The position numbers were made by a program, and so were the translations under genes. The notes under the pieces are model-generated. The model had not been told where the DNA came from. It saw only the letters and a program-made list of their open reading frames with translations, and ran no database searches. From Mycolicibacter nonchromogenicus (lineage in GTDB: Bacteria > Actinomycetota > Actinomycetes > Mycobacteriales > Mycobacteriaceae): a stretch of DNA of 64,000 nt. The stretch's first letter is position 1; each line of letters begins with the position of its first letter. Below are positions 45,253 through 53,754 of the stretch, piece by piece. The stretch lies in contig NZ_LQPI01000048.1 of the NCBI RefSeq assembly GCF_002101775.1, positions 124,001 to 188,000 on the forward strand, given 5' to 3'.

Positions 45253-45980
45253 CGGATCTGCAGGCACTGGCCGCCGTCCACGACGAGTTCGGCGCCGGTG
45301 ATGAACGACGCGGCTTCCGAGACCAGGAACGCCACCGCGTCAGCCACCTCGACCGGCCGGCCGAGGCGGCCGGTCGCCGACACCGCGGCCAGCCGCTGTT
45401 GGGTGACGTCGTCGAGCATCGGTGTGGCGATCGGCCCGGGGAACACCGCGTTGACCCGGATGCCCGCCGAGACCAGTTCGGCGGCCACGGTCTGGGTCAG
45501 GCCGCGCAGTGCCCACTTGGACGACCCGTAGGCGCTGTGCTGCGGGAAGGGGCGGATCGCCCCGGTGCTGCAGGTGTTGACGATCGCCGCACCGTCGTGG
45601 CGGCGCAGTTGCTCCAATGCCGCCTGTATCCCGAGGAACGGGCCCAGGCAGTTGACCCGCCACGCCTTCTCGAAGTCCTCGGGTGTCTCGTCGGCGATCG
45701 CCGCGCGGTGCAGGGCGCCGGCGTTGTTGATCAACGCGGTCAGCGCCCCGAACCGTTCGACGGTGGTGGCCACCGCGGCTTCCCATTGCTCGGGGCGGGT
45801 CACGTCGAGCCGAACACCGATCAGTGCGTCGTCGGCTCGCGCGGTGACCGCTGCGTTGAGTTCGGCGTCGTTGATGTCGCAGGCGGCCACGGCGAATCCG
45901 TCGGCGCGCAGTCGTTGCGCGATGGCCCAGCCCTGGCCGCGGGCGGCGCCGGTGACCAGCGCTACGCGGGGCGGGCTCAT
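45249..45980 (-). CDS. Short-chain dehydrogenase of the island operon
   Basis: A 243-residue classical SDR with the cofactor motif GAARGQG at 11-17, NNAG at 85-88, and active-site Ser138, Tyr151 and Lys155. The C-terminal FLVSEAASFITGAELVVDGG is typical. It probably oxidises an alcohol to the ketone used by the adjacent Baeyer-Villiger enzyme; this is inferred from context. Both ends overlap neighbours by four bases. Confidence 0.9.
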   Translation of the reverse strand: MSPPRVALVTGAARGQGWAIAQRLRADGFAVAACDINDAELNAAVTARADDALIGVRLDVTRPEQWEAAVATTVERFGALTALINNAGALHRAAIADETPEDFEKAWRVNCLGPFLGIQAALEQLRRHDGAAIVNTCSTGAIRPFPQHSAYGSSKWALRGLTQTVAAELVSAGIRVNAVFPGPIATPMLDDVTQQRLAAVSATGRLGRPVEVADAVAFLVSEAASFITGAELVVDGGQCLQIR

Positions 45981-46726
45981 CGGCCCCGCGCTTCGTCGAG
46001 ATGCTCGAGCGCTCCGCGGCGCAGCGCCTGCGACTCGGCGGCCAGCGTGATCATCTGGTAGCCCAGCCCGGCCAGGGCCGCCCCCGCCGCGCCCGATCCG
46101 CCGTGGATCGCCGCGATCACGCCCGCGTGCGCTGCCGCACGCCGGATTCGCGTCATCGCCGCGAGCAGGTCCGGGTGCGTGGTGGCGTGGGCGACGTCGA
46201 CACCCATCGAGATCGCCAGGTCCGCGGGGCCGACATAGATGCCGGCCAGGCCGGGAACGGCGCAGATCCGCTCGATGTCGGCCAACCCCGCGGCGGTCTC
46301 GATCATGGCGAACACGTCTGCTCGCGCTTCGAGCGCGGCCAGATCGCGGCCCAGCCCGGGCCGCAACGGCCCGAAGCTGCGGATCCCGGCCGGGGGGTAA
46401 CGGGTGGCGGCCACCGCGAAGGCCGCCTGCTCGGCGTTCTCGATCAGCGCGATGATGACCGCGTCGGCCCCGGCGTCGAGCACCCGGCCGATGGCGGCGG
46501 CGTCGGTGTTGGGCAACCGGACCGCGGTCGCGATCGGCAGGTGTTCGGTGTGGCGCAGCATGGCGGCGATGTCGGCGTCGTCGAGGTAACTGTGTTGGGC
46601 GTCGAAACCCACATAGTCATAACCGGCGCGGGCGAATTCCTCCGGGCCCAGCACGGTGGGCCCGGTGACCCAGCCTCCCCAGATCGGGGCCCGGGACGCC
46701 AGTGCGGTGCGCAGCGCCGACGTCAT
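45977..46726 (-). CDS. HpcH/HpaI-family aldolase
   Basis: A 249-residue TIM-barrel class II aldolase of the HpcH/HpaI (2-keto-3-deoxy acid) family. The metal and substrate motifs are visible as GFDAQHS (about 40), FAMIETAAGL (about 137) and IYVGPADLAISMG (about 163). Such enzymes cleave hydroxy-oxo acids to pyruvate plus an aldehyde. Here it would act at the end of a ring-cleavage route. The ATG overlaps the alcohol dehydrogenase stop. Confidence 0.9.
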   Translation of the reverse strand: MTSALRTALASRAPIWGGWVTGPTVLGPEEFARAGYDYVGFDAQHSYLDDADIAAMLRHTEHLPIATAVRLPNTDAAAIGRVLDAGADAVIIALIENAEQAAFAVAATRYPPAGIRSFGPLRPGLGRDLAALEARADVFAMIETAAGLADIERICAVPGLAGIYVGPADLAISMGVDVAHATTHPDLLAAMTRIRRAAAHAGVIAAIHGGSGAAGAALAGLGYQMITLAAESQALRRGALEHLDEARGR

Positions 46727-47691
46727 GCGACCATCGCGATCTTGACTCGGTCCGGCACGGGTCGGGTCGCGAGCTCGAAGGCGGCCTGGGCCTCATGGCA
46801 ACCGAAGACGTGAGTCACGTAGTTATCCAACAGTTCTGGATGCTGCGTGGCGAAGCGGCCGGCGGCTTCCAGCATCCGCCGCCGGTCCCGCGTCACTCCG
46901 GAGATCAACGTCAGATTGTTGCGCAGCATGGTGCGCATGCTGATCGGATAACTGTCGTCGTCGGGGACGCCGAAGTAGAACACCGTGCCGCCGGGTGCGA
47001 CTGCTTCGACGGCGTGGCCCAAGGTGGCGACCTGGTGCCCCACCGCCTCGATCACGATCTCCGGGCGGTCCCCCGCCTCTAGGTGGCGCACCCAGCGGTC
47101 GCTGGTCGCCTGCACCACCGTGTCAACACCGAAGGCGCCGGCCACCTCTCGGCGATCAACCGGGTCCACCCCGGTGACGTGCCCAGCACCGGCGGCCTTG
47201 GCGACAGCGCTGAACAGCAGACCGATCGAGCCCTGACCGATCACCGCCACGTGCCGGCCGGTGAGGTCGGGCAGCTGTTCGACGGCGTAGAGCACACAGG
47301 CCAGCGGCTGCAGGCCCACGGCTTGAGCGGGCGTCAGCGCCGGGTCGTAGGTCGCCAGGCCGTCGCCGTCGCTGATCACCTGTTCCATCAGGCCGTCGAA
47401 CCCCGACGCCCAGCCGACGACTCGGTCTCCGGGCCGGTGCTGCGGGTGGCGGCTGGCGATGACGTCGCCGACGATCTCGTGGATCGGGAAGCCGAGCTTC
47501 TCGGCGGCCGCGGCGCCGTCGTCACCGGGCAGCCTGCCCTGCGCGCCGCGAAAGGCCGGCATATCGCTGCCGCAGACCCCGGCGGCGACGAACTGCAGCA
47601 GCACCTGTCCCGCGCCGACCTGCTGCTCGCTGGGGTCGGGGGCCTCGATCTTCTCGAACTGATACGGCGCCACCAATCGGTATGCCCACAT
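46723..47691 (-). CDS. Zinc-type alcohol dehydrogenase of the island operon
   Basis: A 322-residue medium-chain dehydrogenase with the motif GVCGSDMPAFRG near residue 40, a Glu in FPIHEIVGDV, and the cofactor motif GQGSIG near 150. The four structural zinc cysteines found in the other two alcohol dehydrogenases of this window are absent, which is normal for some sorbitol-type members. It begins three bases before the P450 gene ends on the same strand. Substrate unknown; an alcohol produced by the P450 is a reasonable guess. Confidence 0.87.
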   Translation of the reverse strand: MWAYRLVAPYQFEKIEAPDPSEQQVGAGQVLLQFVAAGVCGSDMPAFRGAQGRLPGDDGAAAAEKLGFPIHEIVGDVIASRHPQHRPGDRVVGWASGFDGLMEQVISDGDGLATYDPALTPAQAVGLQPLACVLYAVEQLPDLTGRHVAVIGQGSIGLLFSAVAKAAGAGHVTGVDPVDRREVAGAFGVDTVVQATSDRWVRHLEAGDRPEIVIEAVGHQVATLGHAVEAVAPGGTVFYFGVPDDDSYPISMRTMLRNNLTLISGVTRDRRRMLEAAGRFATQHPELLDNYVTHVFGCHEAQAAFELATRPVPDRVKIAMVA

Positions 47692-47694
47692 GTG

Positions 47695-48924
47695 TCAGAC
47701 CTCCACCGGGATGGTGTTCCAGCCCCATTGAAAACTGGACGGCAGCCTGGTCGCACCCTCGTCGAGCACTCGGTAGTCCGGGACTCGGCGCAGCCATTCC
47801 TGCACCAGGACAGTCACTTCCAGCCGGGCCAGGTGGTAGCCGATGCAGAAGTGCTGGCCGCGGCCGAATGCCAGGGATCGTCTGATCGGCCGGTCCCACT
47901 GGAAGGCGTCGGGATCGGGGTACTCACGCTCATCGCGGTTGGCCGAGGCCAACAGGGTGATGATGCGCTGGCCGGGCTTGACCGTCGTCCCGTGCAGGGT
48001 GAACGGTTTGCGGGCGGTGCGCGCGAACCATTGCGCCGGTGCGCAGTAGCGGATCATCTCCTCGCGTGCCCGCGGCACTGTGTTGTGCGGATCGGCCCGC
48101 ACCGCAGCCAGTTGATCCGGCCGTTGCGCCAGTTCCCACAGCCCGTGCGCGACGATCTTGGGCACGGTCTCGGTGCCACCGATGAAGATGCACAGCAGTT
48201 GGGTAGCCGCTTCGACGTCGTCGAGATCACTGCCGTCCGGCAGCCGGTAGGCCAGCATCCCGTCGACGATCGGCAGCTCGCCGGGGCTCTGCTCAGCCCG
48301 CCGGCGCTGCACGGCCGGGACGAGGTACTGCAGATAGTTGGGCCGTGCCGCGGCCGTGTCCACTCCGGCACCGGCCTGCGCGAGGCTGCCGGCGTTGACC
48401 GAGGCCAAGACCTCGGCGGCGCAGTCGATCGGAATGCCCAGCAGCTCGCAGACCACCTGGGCCACCACGACTCCGCCGTAATCACAGGTCAGGTCGAAGT
48501 GGCCCCGCGCAAGCAGTTCGTCGAGCCGCTGATTGGCCAGCACCCGGACCCGCTCTTCCCAGTCGGCCACCGATCGGGGCCGAAACGCCGGGGACTGCAG
48601 TCGGCGGATGTCGTCGTAGATCGGCTTGTCGAAGACGGCGTGGAAGGGCAGCGGGTGCAGCGGCGGGTCCGGGACCGGACCGCTGTTGTGGTGCGCCAGC
48701 ACGTTGGCCGCCGGCAGGGTGCCCTCGGAAGCCACGAAGGTTCCGTCGCTGACGGCCAACACATCCCAGATGTCGTCGAAGCGGGACAACGCGTACAGGT
48801 CCCACTGCGGGACGTAGTACATCGGGTGCTGATCGCGCAGCACCCTGTAGTACGGCAGGGGGTCGGCCATCACCGCGGGGTCGAACGGATCGTAGGAGAA
48901 CTCCGGTGCGGCAACGCTTGTCAC
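47695..48924 (-). CDS. Cytochrome P450
   Basis: A 409-residue soluble bacterial P450. The heme-binding loop FGRGQHFCIG places the thiolate at Cys360. The I-helix reads FIGGTETVPK and the K-helix ExxR is in EEMIRY. The gene starts at the GTG at 48924, overlapping the EthD-like gene (GTGA); the open frame to 49725 overlaps that gene and is not real. The CYP family cannot be named from memory. It is placed to add a hydroxyl group in the first step of the pathway. Confidence 0.92.
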   Translation of the reverse strand: MTSVAAPEFSYDPFDPAVMADPLPYYRVLRDQHPMYYVPQWDLYALSRFDDIWDVLAVSDGTFVASEGTLPAANVLAHHNSGPVPDPPLHPLPFHAVFDKPIYDDIRRLQSPAFRPRSVADWEERVRVLANQRLDELLARGHFDLTCDYGGVVVAQVVCELLGIPIDCAAEVLASVNAGSLAQAGAGVDTAAARPNYLQYLVPAVQRRRAEQSPGELPIVDGMLAYRLPDGSDLDDVEAATQLLCIFIGGTETVPKIVAHGLWELAQRPDQLAAVRADPHNTVPRAREEMIRYCAPAQWFARTARKPFTLHGTTVKPGQRIITLLASANRDEREYPDPDAFQWDRPIRRSLAFGRGQHFCIGYHLARLEVTVLVQEWLRRVPDYRVLDEGATRLPSSFQWGWNTIPVEV

Positions 48925-49637
48925 GTGGCGTCTCGCTGCAGCGGTGACGGCTCCAAGGCCTGCAGGATGGTGTCCTCCCAGCCGTCGCGCAGGGCGGGCG
49001 CCACACTCATCCACGTCACGATCTCCGCCGGCGGGTGGTCCTTCCACGACGGGTAGTGCTCGGCGAAGCAGTCCCATCCGCCGTCCAGCGCCCAGTAGTG
49101 GATGACCTCGTTGTAGCGGAAGGTGGTGGTGAACGAACCGAGCCAGCGCTTGCCGGTGCGCTCCGACCACGGCACATACAGTCGTTCCAGCTCCCGGATG
49201 TAGTCGTCTTGGCGGCCGGGCTTGGTCTGCATGATCTCCTGGATGACCACGGTCGCGTCGAAGTCGGCCGCGCGCAGTTCTGCCAGCGTCTTGTTGTGCG
49301 GGCCCGGGTACATGATGCGGCCCTCCCCCGAGGCTCCGATGCCGGCGAGGTAGGCCGACCATTCGGCCGCGCGCTCGGCGTGGCTGCCGCCGCGGCTGCG
49401 CGCCCGCCCGATTCGGGCGTAGTCGGCGAATGCGTCGATCTCCCAGATGATCGTGACCTGCGGCCAGTGCCCGTTGTAGGGGGTGCTCTCCCACAGTCCG
49501 AACAATCGGGCGCCCAGCTCGGTCATCATCGGCTGATAGATATCGGTGAAGTTGCGGGTGAAGTCGTCGCGCAGGCCGCGACCCAGATCGATGGTCTCGT
49601 GCAGGTAGAGCAGCGTGTGGTCGTAGTGCTTGCGCAT
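48921..49637 (-). CDS. EthD/NIPSNAP-like tandem ferredoxin-fold protein
   Basis: A 238-residue protein with two alpha/beta dimeric-barrel-like halves (about 5-105 and 125-225), each with aromatic-rich strands such as GHWPQVTIIWEID and RYNEVIHYWALDGGWD. I assign it to the EthD/NIPSNAP superfamily by look, not by a clear signature. Members assist or act as small monooxygenase-like or isomerase enzymes. It overlaps the P450 start by four bases, so it may serve the P450 step. Confidence 0.6.
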   Translation of the reverse strand: MRKHYDHTLLYLHETIDLGRGLRDDFTRNFTDIYQPMMTELGARLFGLWESTPYNGHWPQVTIIWEIDAFADYARIGRARSRGGSHAERAAEWSAYLAGIGASGEGRIMYPGPHNKTLAELRAADFDATVVIQEIMQTKPGRQDDYIRELERLYVPWSERTGKRWLGSFTTTFRYNEVIHYWALDGGWDCFAEHYPSWKDHPPAEIVTWMSVAPALRDGWEDTILQALEPSPLQRDAT

Positions 49638-50185
49638 CAGCCGACCGGAACCAGGTCGGAATTGATGGGTGCACAGTGTTTTTGGTCGCTCCGGAATATC
49701 TCCGGGCCGTCCAACGGCGCGGCATCGGCAGCGGCCAGCGCTTGGCGTTTGAACGCCCGCCCCGCCACGGTGGGCCGGTGCGCCACGGTCTTGAGCCGAT
49801 GACTGACCTCCAGCGGCCAGCGCCGGCCCCACAGCACGACCTCGGTCAGGCTGCTGCGCAGCGCGTGGTGCACCCGTGCGCTGATCCGGGCATCGGCGAT
49901 CAGTGCCTCGGCCACCACCGCCAGGCTGTGTTCGGGCGCATCGGGGCGCGCGGCAGACAGTTCCGCCTCGAGGTCTGCCGTGGTGAGTCCCAGGATCTGC
50001 AACGGCCGCAGATCCTGGTGCGCCGGCACCAGCACCCGCACGTCCCAACCGGTCGCCGCCCGGTGATACAGCCACCCTCCGGCCGCCTGCACCAGACCGG
50101 CGACGTCGGGGGCGATGACATCGAGGCGGTAACGCAGGTTGTGGTCCGGCGCCGGGGAATCCAGGGCCGCAGCGGTACTCGTCAT
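49637..50185 (-). CDS. Unknown protein, first gene of the island operon
   Basis: A 182-residue protein that I do not recognise. It has no signal peptide or membrane segment, a mixed alpha/beta first half (YRLDVIAPDVAGLVQAAGGW), and a basic Arg-rich second half. The ATG at 50185 is preferred; the frame to 50443 overlaps the divergent DUF427 gene. Its stop overlaps the EthD-like start by one base (TGATG), so it is part of the operon. The leader region between 50186 and 50300 carries the 26-bp element. Confidence 0.68.
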   Translation of the reverse strand: MTSTAAALDSPAPDHNLRYRLDVIAPDVAGLVQAAGGWLYHRAATGWDVRVLVPAHQDLRPLQILGLTTADLEAELSAARPDAPEHSLAVVAEALIADARISARVHHALRSSLTEVVLWGRRWPLEVSHRLKTVAHRPTVAGRAFKRQALAAADAAPLDGPEIFRSDQKHCAPINSDLVPVG

Positions 50186-50231
50186 CGCATCATCCCAGCT
50201 CGTCGCCACGCAGCACAGTTCCAACGAGATA

Positions 50232-50257
50232 TTACATTTGAAGCTAAATTTGTAAAG
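50232..50257. promoter_or_regulatory. 26-bp element, copy 1 (DUF427 / operon divergent region)
   Basis: Pattern TTACA-N14-TGTAAAG with perfect inverted arms TTACA and TGTAA. It lies 47 bp upstream of the unknown gene (minus) and 44 bp upstream of the DUF427 gene (plus). It shares size and both ends with copies at 51904 and 53721. TAAAGG at its right end can also be read as a -10 hexamer. Confidence 0.65.
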
Positions 50258-50300
50258 GCGAATTGGTGGAACGTGACCGACGGCGAAGGGTGCGAGTGAG

Positions 50301-50996
50301 ATGAGTCTGGTTGCCGGGCACGGCCCCCTGAGCACCGAGCGCGCCGGCTGGTTCGCTCCGGAGATCACCGGCGCGCTGGTGTATGTCGAACCGCATCCGC
50401 GCCGCGTGCAGGCGATCCGTGGCGAGTGCACCGTGATCGACACCGAAAGCGCGCTGCTGGTGCATCGCCAGGGCCGGCCGCTGGCCTACGCCTTCCCCGC
50501 CGACGCCGTCGGCGATCTTCCACATCAGGCGCTCGCGGAGGCACCCGGCTTCGTCCAGGTCGCGTGGGACGCCGTGGACGCCTGGTTCGAAGAGGGCCGG
50601 CGGCTGGTGCACTACCCGCCGAATCCCTATCACCGGGTCGATTGCCGGCCCACTCGGCGCGCGTTGCGGGTCGAGGTTGACGGCGTGACCCTGGTGGACA
50701 CCGACGACACCGTGATCCTGTTCGAGACGGCGCTGGCGCCGCGGCTGTATGTCGCCCCGGAGCACGTCCGCACAGATCTGCTGCAGGCATCGACGACGTC
50801 GACCTACTGCAACTACAAGGGCTACGCCCGCTATTGGTCCGCGGTCGTCGGGGACACCGTCGTGCCGGACGTGGCCTGGAGCTACCCGGACCCGCTGCCC
50901 GAGAGTGTGCCCATCGCTGGTCTTTTCAGCTTTGATCTGGCGCGCGTCGGCGGGTTCGCCGAACTGCCCACGCCGGCCGGGCGCCCGCGGCTATAG
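50301..50996 (+). CDS. Tandem DUF427 protein
   Basis: A 231-residue protein with a partial DUF427 repeat at about 20-75 and a complete one at about 115-225, the latter showing STTSTYCNYKGYARYWSA. DUF427 proteins are small beta-barrels with no firmly assigned function. GAAGGG lies some ten bases before the ATG at 50301. It is divergent from the P450 operon across 115 bp and its stop abuts the converging thioesterase stop (CTATAG). A second, single-domain DUF427 gene is at 63292. Confidence 0.85.
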   Translation: MSLVAGHGPLSTERAGWFAPEITGALVYVEPHPRRVQAIRGECTVIDTESALLVHRQGRPLAYAFPADAVGDLPHQALAEAPGFVQVAWDAVDAWFEEGRRLVHYPPNPYHRVDCRPTRRALRVEVDGVTLVDTDDTVILFETALAPRLYVAPEHVRTDLLQASTTSTYCNYKGYARYWSAVVGDTVVPDVAWSYPDPLPESVPIAGLFSFDLARVGGFAELPTPAGRPRL

Positions 50997-51893
50997 CCGC
51001 GAGTGCTCGGCGATCTTGTTGTCGCTGGCGCGCAGCGGCCGGATCAGGCCGTCCTGGGCGAACGAGGCGAGCAGGGCGCCGTCCTCGGTGTGCACGGTGC
51101 CGCGAACGTAGGACATGCCTGCGCCCACCTGGGTGCTTTCATGGCTGTAGAGGATCCAGCCGTCCCAGCGCACCGGTTCGTGGAAGCTCACGGTGACCGT
51201 CATGGGGGCGGTGGACACCGTCAGATGTGACTGACTGGTGCCGATCCCGGCATGTGCCCGCATGGTGGTGGAGATGCCCAGATGCCCGGTGAAATAAGCG
51301 ATCAGCGCCTTGGCGAGGTCGTCGCGGGTGGGTATCGGGTCATAGTGCAGCCAGGCGTAGAGCTCCGGTGGCCCCACCTCGTCGGGGCTGTTGACGTCGA
51401 CGACGTCGACCAGACGCACCTCGCGTCCGATCATCGGCATGACGCAGGGATTGGCCTGCGCCGGTGCTGCCACCTCCGGCCTCGGCAGGTGATGGGTGAT
51501 CACATCGGCCGTCGGCACATCGGCGAGCACGGTGATGGTCGCGCAGCGCTTCTGGTTCTGCAGCACCGAGATCACCGCGGTGGCCGTTGATCGGCCCTCA
51601 TTGACCACGTCGAGGACGTATTCCGCCGGCGGCCCCACCAGCACAGCCCGGGCGAACACCGCGTGCACCGATCGGATCGACTTGTCGCCGAAGCGCTTCG
51701 CCGCGGCGACGATGGCCTGCGCCAGCAACTGCGTGCCCTCCACGACTTGGCGCTCGTCTTCGCCGGCCAGGCCCGTTGCGCCGGTGAACCGGTCCTGTCC
51801 GTCGGCGGTCACCTCGAACAGGTCGAGCAGGCCGCTCACCGTCCATTGCGTCGTCGTTGGGGAAGTCTCGGTGGTCGGAGATGCTTCAGACAT
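50991..51893 (-). CDS. TesB-like acyl-CoA thioesterase
   Basis: A 300-residue double-hotdog thioesterase of the acyl-CoA thioesterase II family, hydrolysing acyl-CoA to free acid and CoA. Two hotdog halves are at about 20-140 and 170-290; the second ends with GTVHTEDGALLASFAQDGLIR, interrupted by conserved Gly and Gln. The ATG at 51893 lies ten bases from copy 2 of the 26-bp element, and the frame to 51944 would include that element. It is divergent from the SMP-30 gene. Confidence 0.87.
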   Translation of the reverse strand: MSEASPTTETSPTTTQWTVSGLLDLFEVTADGQDRFTGATGLAGEDERQVVEGTQLLAQAIVAAAKRFGDKSIRSVHAVFARAVLVGPPAEYVLDVVNEGRSTATAVISVLQNQKRCATITVLADVPTADVITHHLPRPEVAAPAQANPCVMPMIGREVRLVDVVDVNSPDEVGPPELYAWLHYDPIPTRDDLAKALIAYFTGHLGISTTMRAHAGIGTSQSHLTVSTAPMTVTVSFHEPVRWDGWILYSHESTQVGAGMSYVRGTVHTEDGALLASFAQDGLIRPLRASDNKIAEHSRL

Positions 51894-51903
51894 TCCGCGA
51901 GCG

Positions 51904-51929
51904 TGACATTTCAGCGGCATTTTGTAAAG
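51904..51929. promoter_or_regulatory. 26-bp element, copy 2 (thioesterase / SMP-30 divergent region)
   Basis: Pattern TGACA-N14-TGTAAAG. Beyond the shared ends, bases ACATTT and a GC step after TGACA match copy 1. It lies ten bases from the thioesterase start (minus) and 42 bp before the SMP-30 GTG (plus). TAAAGT at 51925-51930 may be the -10 of the SMP-30 promoter. Confidence 0.66.
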
Positions 51930-51971
51930 TGGGCTCAACCGCATCCGCGGCCGCCGGACAGGAGGGCGACA

Positions 51972-52841
51972 GTGTTGGATATCGCCGAAACACGTTCACA
52001 GCAGGACAACCCGGGTTCCCGTTCACCCGCCGCACCACTGGCCGGCGGATTCTGCTTCGGCGAGGGGCCCCGCTGGTTCGAGGGTCTGCTGTGGTTCTCC
52101 GACATGCTCGGCGAGGCGATCCACACCGTCAACCTGCGCGGTTCGACCACCACCGTGCCCCTGCCGGGCCATACCCCCAGCGGGCTGGGGTTCCGGCCGG
52201 ACGGATCGCTGCTGATCGCCTCGGCGTCTGACCGTCAGGTGCTCTGCTACGACGGCGACACGGTGACCACGCTGGTCGATCTCAGCGACCGGGTCCCCGC
52301 CGATCTGGGCGACATGGTGGTGGATGCGGCGGGCCGCTGCTACATCGGGTCGCAGGCCTATTCCGGCGGTGTGCTGGTCCGGGTCGATCCCGACGGCGGT
52401 GTGCAGCGGGTCGCTGAGGATCTCGACTTTCCCAACGGCATGGTGATCACCCCGGACGGCGGCACGCTGATCGTGGCGGAGTCCATGGGCCGTCGGCTCA
52501 CCCGGTTCGCCATCGACGCCGACGGCGGACTGCACGACCGCCGGGTGTTCGCCGACGGGTTGGACGGACCCCCGGACGGTATTGCGCTGGACGCCGGCGG
52601 CGGGGTGTGGACGGCGATGACCCTGGCCAATCAGTTCGAGCGCATCACCGAGGGCGGTGTGGTGACCGACCGCATCCCCACCGGCGAGCGGGCCGCGATC
52701 GCGTGCGCGCTGGGCGGGCCGGGGCGCCGCACGCTGTTCCTGATGACCAGCCCCAGCGCCTACCCCAAACGTCTGATCGGCACCACAGACTCGCGCGTGG
52801 AGGCCGTGACCGTGGCGATTCCCGGCGCCGGACTGCCATGA
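51972..52841 (+). CDS. SMP-30/gluconolactonase-like lactone hydrolase
   Basis: A 289-residue six-bladed beta-propeller of the SMP-30/gluconolactonase/LRE family. Metal ligands are suggested by Glu in FGEGPRW (about 31), Asn in DFPNGMVITPD (about 156) and Asp in GPPDGIALD (about 207). These enzymes open lactone rings with Ca or Zn. A strong GGAGGG precedes the GTG at 51972. The location near a Baeyer-Villiger monooxygenase suggests it hydrolyses that enzyme's lactone product. It overlaps the next gene by four bases. Confidence 0.88.
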   Translation: MLDIAETRSQQDNPGSRSPAAPLAGGFCFGEGPRWFEGLLWFSDMLGEAIHTVNLRGSTTTVPLPGHTPSGLGFRPDGSLLIASASDRQVLCYDGDTVTTLVDLSDRVPADLGDMVVDAAGRCYIGSQAYSGGVLVRVDPDGGVQRVAEDLDFPNGMVITPDGGTLIVAESMGRRLTRFAIDADGGLHDRRVFADGLDGPPDGIALDAGGGVWTAMTLANQFERITEGGVVTDRIPTGERAAIACALGGPGRRTLFLMTSPSAYPKRLIGTTDSRVEAVTVAIPGAGLP

Positions 52842-53644
52842 CCGACTCCTACTACGAGCTGCTGGACGAGGCCGATCCGCGGGGCGAGAAGTTCGCTGCC
52901 ACCGATCTGGTGCGCGGTACCTGGTCGGCTCAGATTCAGCACGCCGCACCGGTTTCGGCCCTGTTGGTGCGGGCACTGGAACGCGTGGAGCCCCGCGACG
53001 ACACTCGGCTCAGCCGGGTCAGCATCGACCTGTTGGGGCCCGTCCCGGTCGAGGGAGCGCTGTGGGTGCGCGGCCAGGTGGACCGGGCCGGCAGGCAGAT
53101 CGAACTGGTCAGCGCCGAGATGTCGGCACTGGGCCCCGACCAGAGGCCGCGACCGGTCGCCCGCGCGAGCGGTTGGCGGTTGCAGACCGTGGACACCGGC
53201 GCGGTGCAACACGCCTCGGCTCCCCCGCTGCGGCCGCTCAGCGAAGCGCGCGGCGACGACATGAAGCAGAACTGGGACCGCAACTACGTGCACAGCCTGG
53301 ACTGGCGCTGGCTGACCACACCCCTGGCCCCCGGTGCCGGCGAATCCTGGATCTCCCCGATCGTGGACCTGGTCAAGGGCGAGGCGCTGACACCGCTGCA
53401 GCGGTTGTTCGCGGTGGCCGATGACGCCAACGGGGTGGGCACCAAGCTCGACATCAGGAAGTGGACATTCCTCAACACCGACCTGGTGGTGCACGTGCAT
53501 CGGATTCCCGACGGCGAATGGATCGGGATCCGCGCCGAGACCAATTACGGCCCCGACGGCATCGGGACGACGATCGGCACCCTGTTCGACGCGCAGGGCG
53601 CGGTGGCGGGCATTCAACAGTCCGTCCTGGTGCGGCGTCGTTAG
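52838..53644 (+). CDS. Thioesterase-family protein (TesB-like, second copy)
   Basis: A 268-residue protein of the actinobacterial double-hotdog thioesterase group. The N-terminal motif RGTWSAQIQHAAPVSALLVRAL, split by conserved residues, and the C-terminal TNYGPDGIGTTIGTLFDAQG are typical. The catalytic residues are not obvious. Its ATG overlaps the SMP-30 stop by four bases, forming a two-gene unit. The gap to the TetR gene is 110 bp. Confidence 0.8.
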   Translation: MTDSYYELLDEADPRGEKFAATDLVRGTWSAQIQHAAPVSALLVRALERVEPRDDTRLSRVSIDLLGPVPVEGALWVRGQVDRAGRQIELVSAEMSALGPDQRPRPVARASGWRLQTVDTGAVQHASAPPLRPLSEARGDDMKQNWDRNYVHSLDWRWLTTPLAPGAGESWISPIVDLVKGEALTPLQRLFAVADDANGVGTKLDIRKWTFLNTDLVVHVHRIPDGEWIGIRAETNYGPDGIGTTIGTLFDAQGAVAGIQQSVLVRRR

Positions 53645-53720
53645 TGGCGGCGGCCCGCACGTGACTTGCGGCCCGTCGCTCGCGATAATTGCCGAACGAT
53701 GTCCAGGCGCCGAACCGACG

Positions 53721-53746
53721 TGACAGTCTCACTATCTTTTGTAAAG
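53721..53746. promoter_or_regulatory. 26-bp element, copy 3 (TetR promoter)
   Basis: Pattern TGACA-N14-TGTAAAG, ending eight bases before the TetR ATG. Read as a promoter it gives TGACA (-35), a 16-bp spacer and TAAAGT (-10), with transcription starting near the ATG, so a leaderless message. Read as an operator it would allow the regulator to control itself. Confidence 0.68.
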
Positions 53747-53754
53747 TTTCCACC

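Noticed and set aside
47083..49056. 657-codon plus-strand frame across the alcohol dehydrogenase and P450 genes
   Set aside because: It crosses two firmly identified minus-strand genes, has His/Gln/Arg-rich composition and no recognisable motif.
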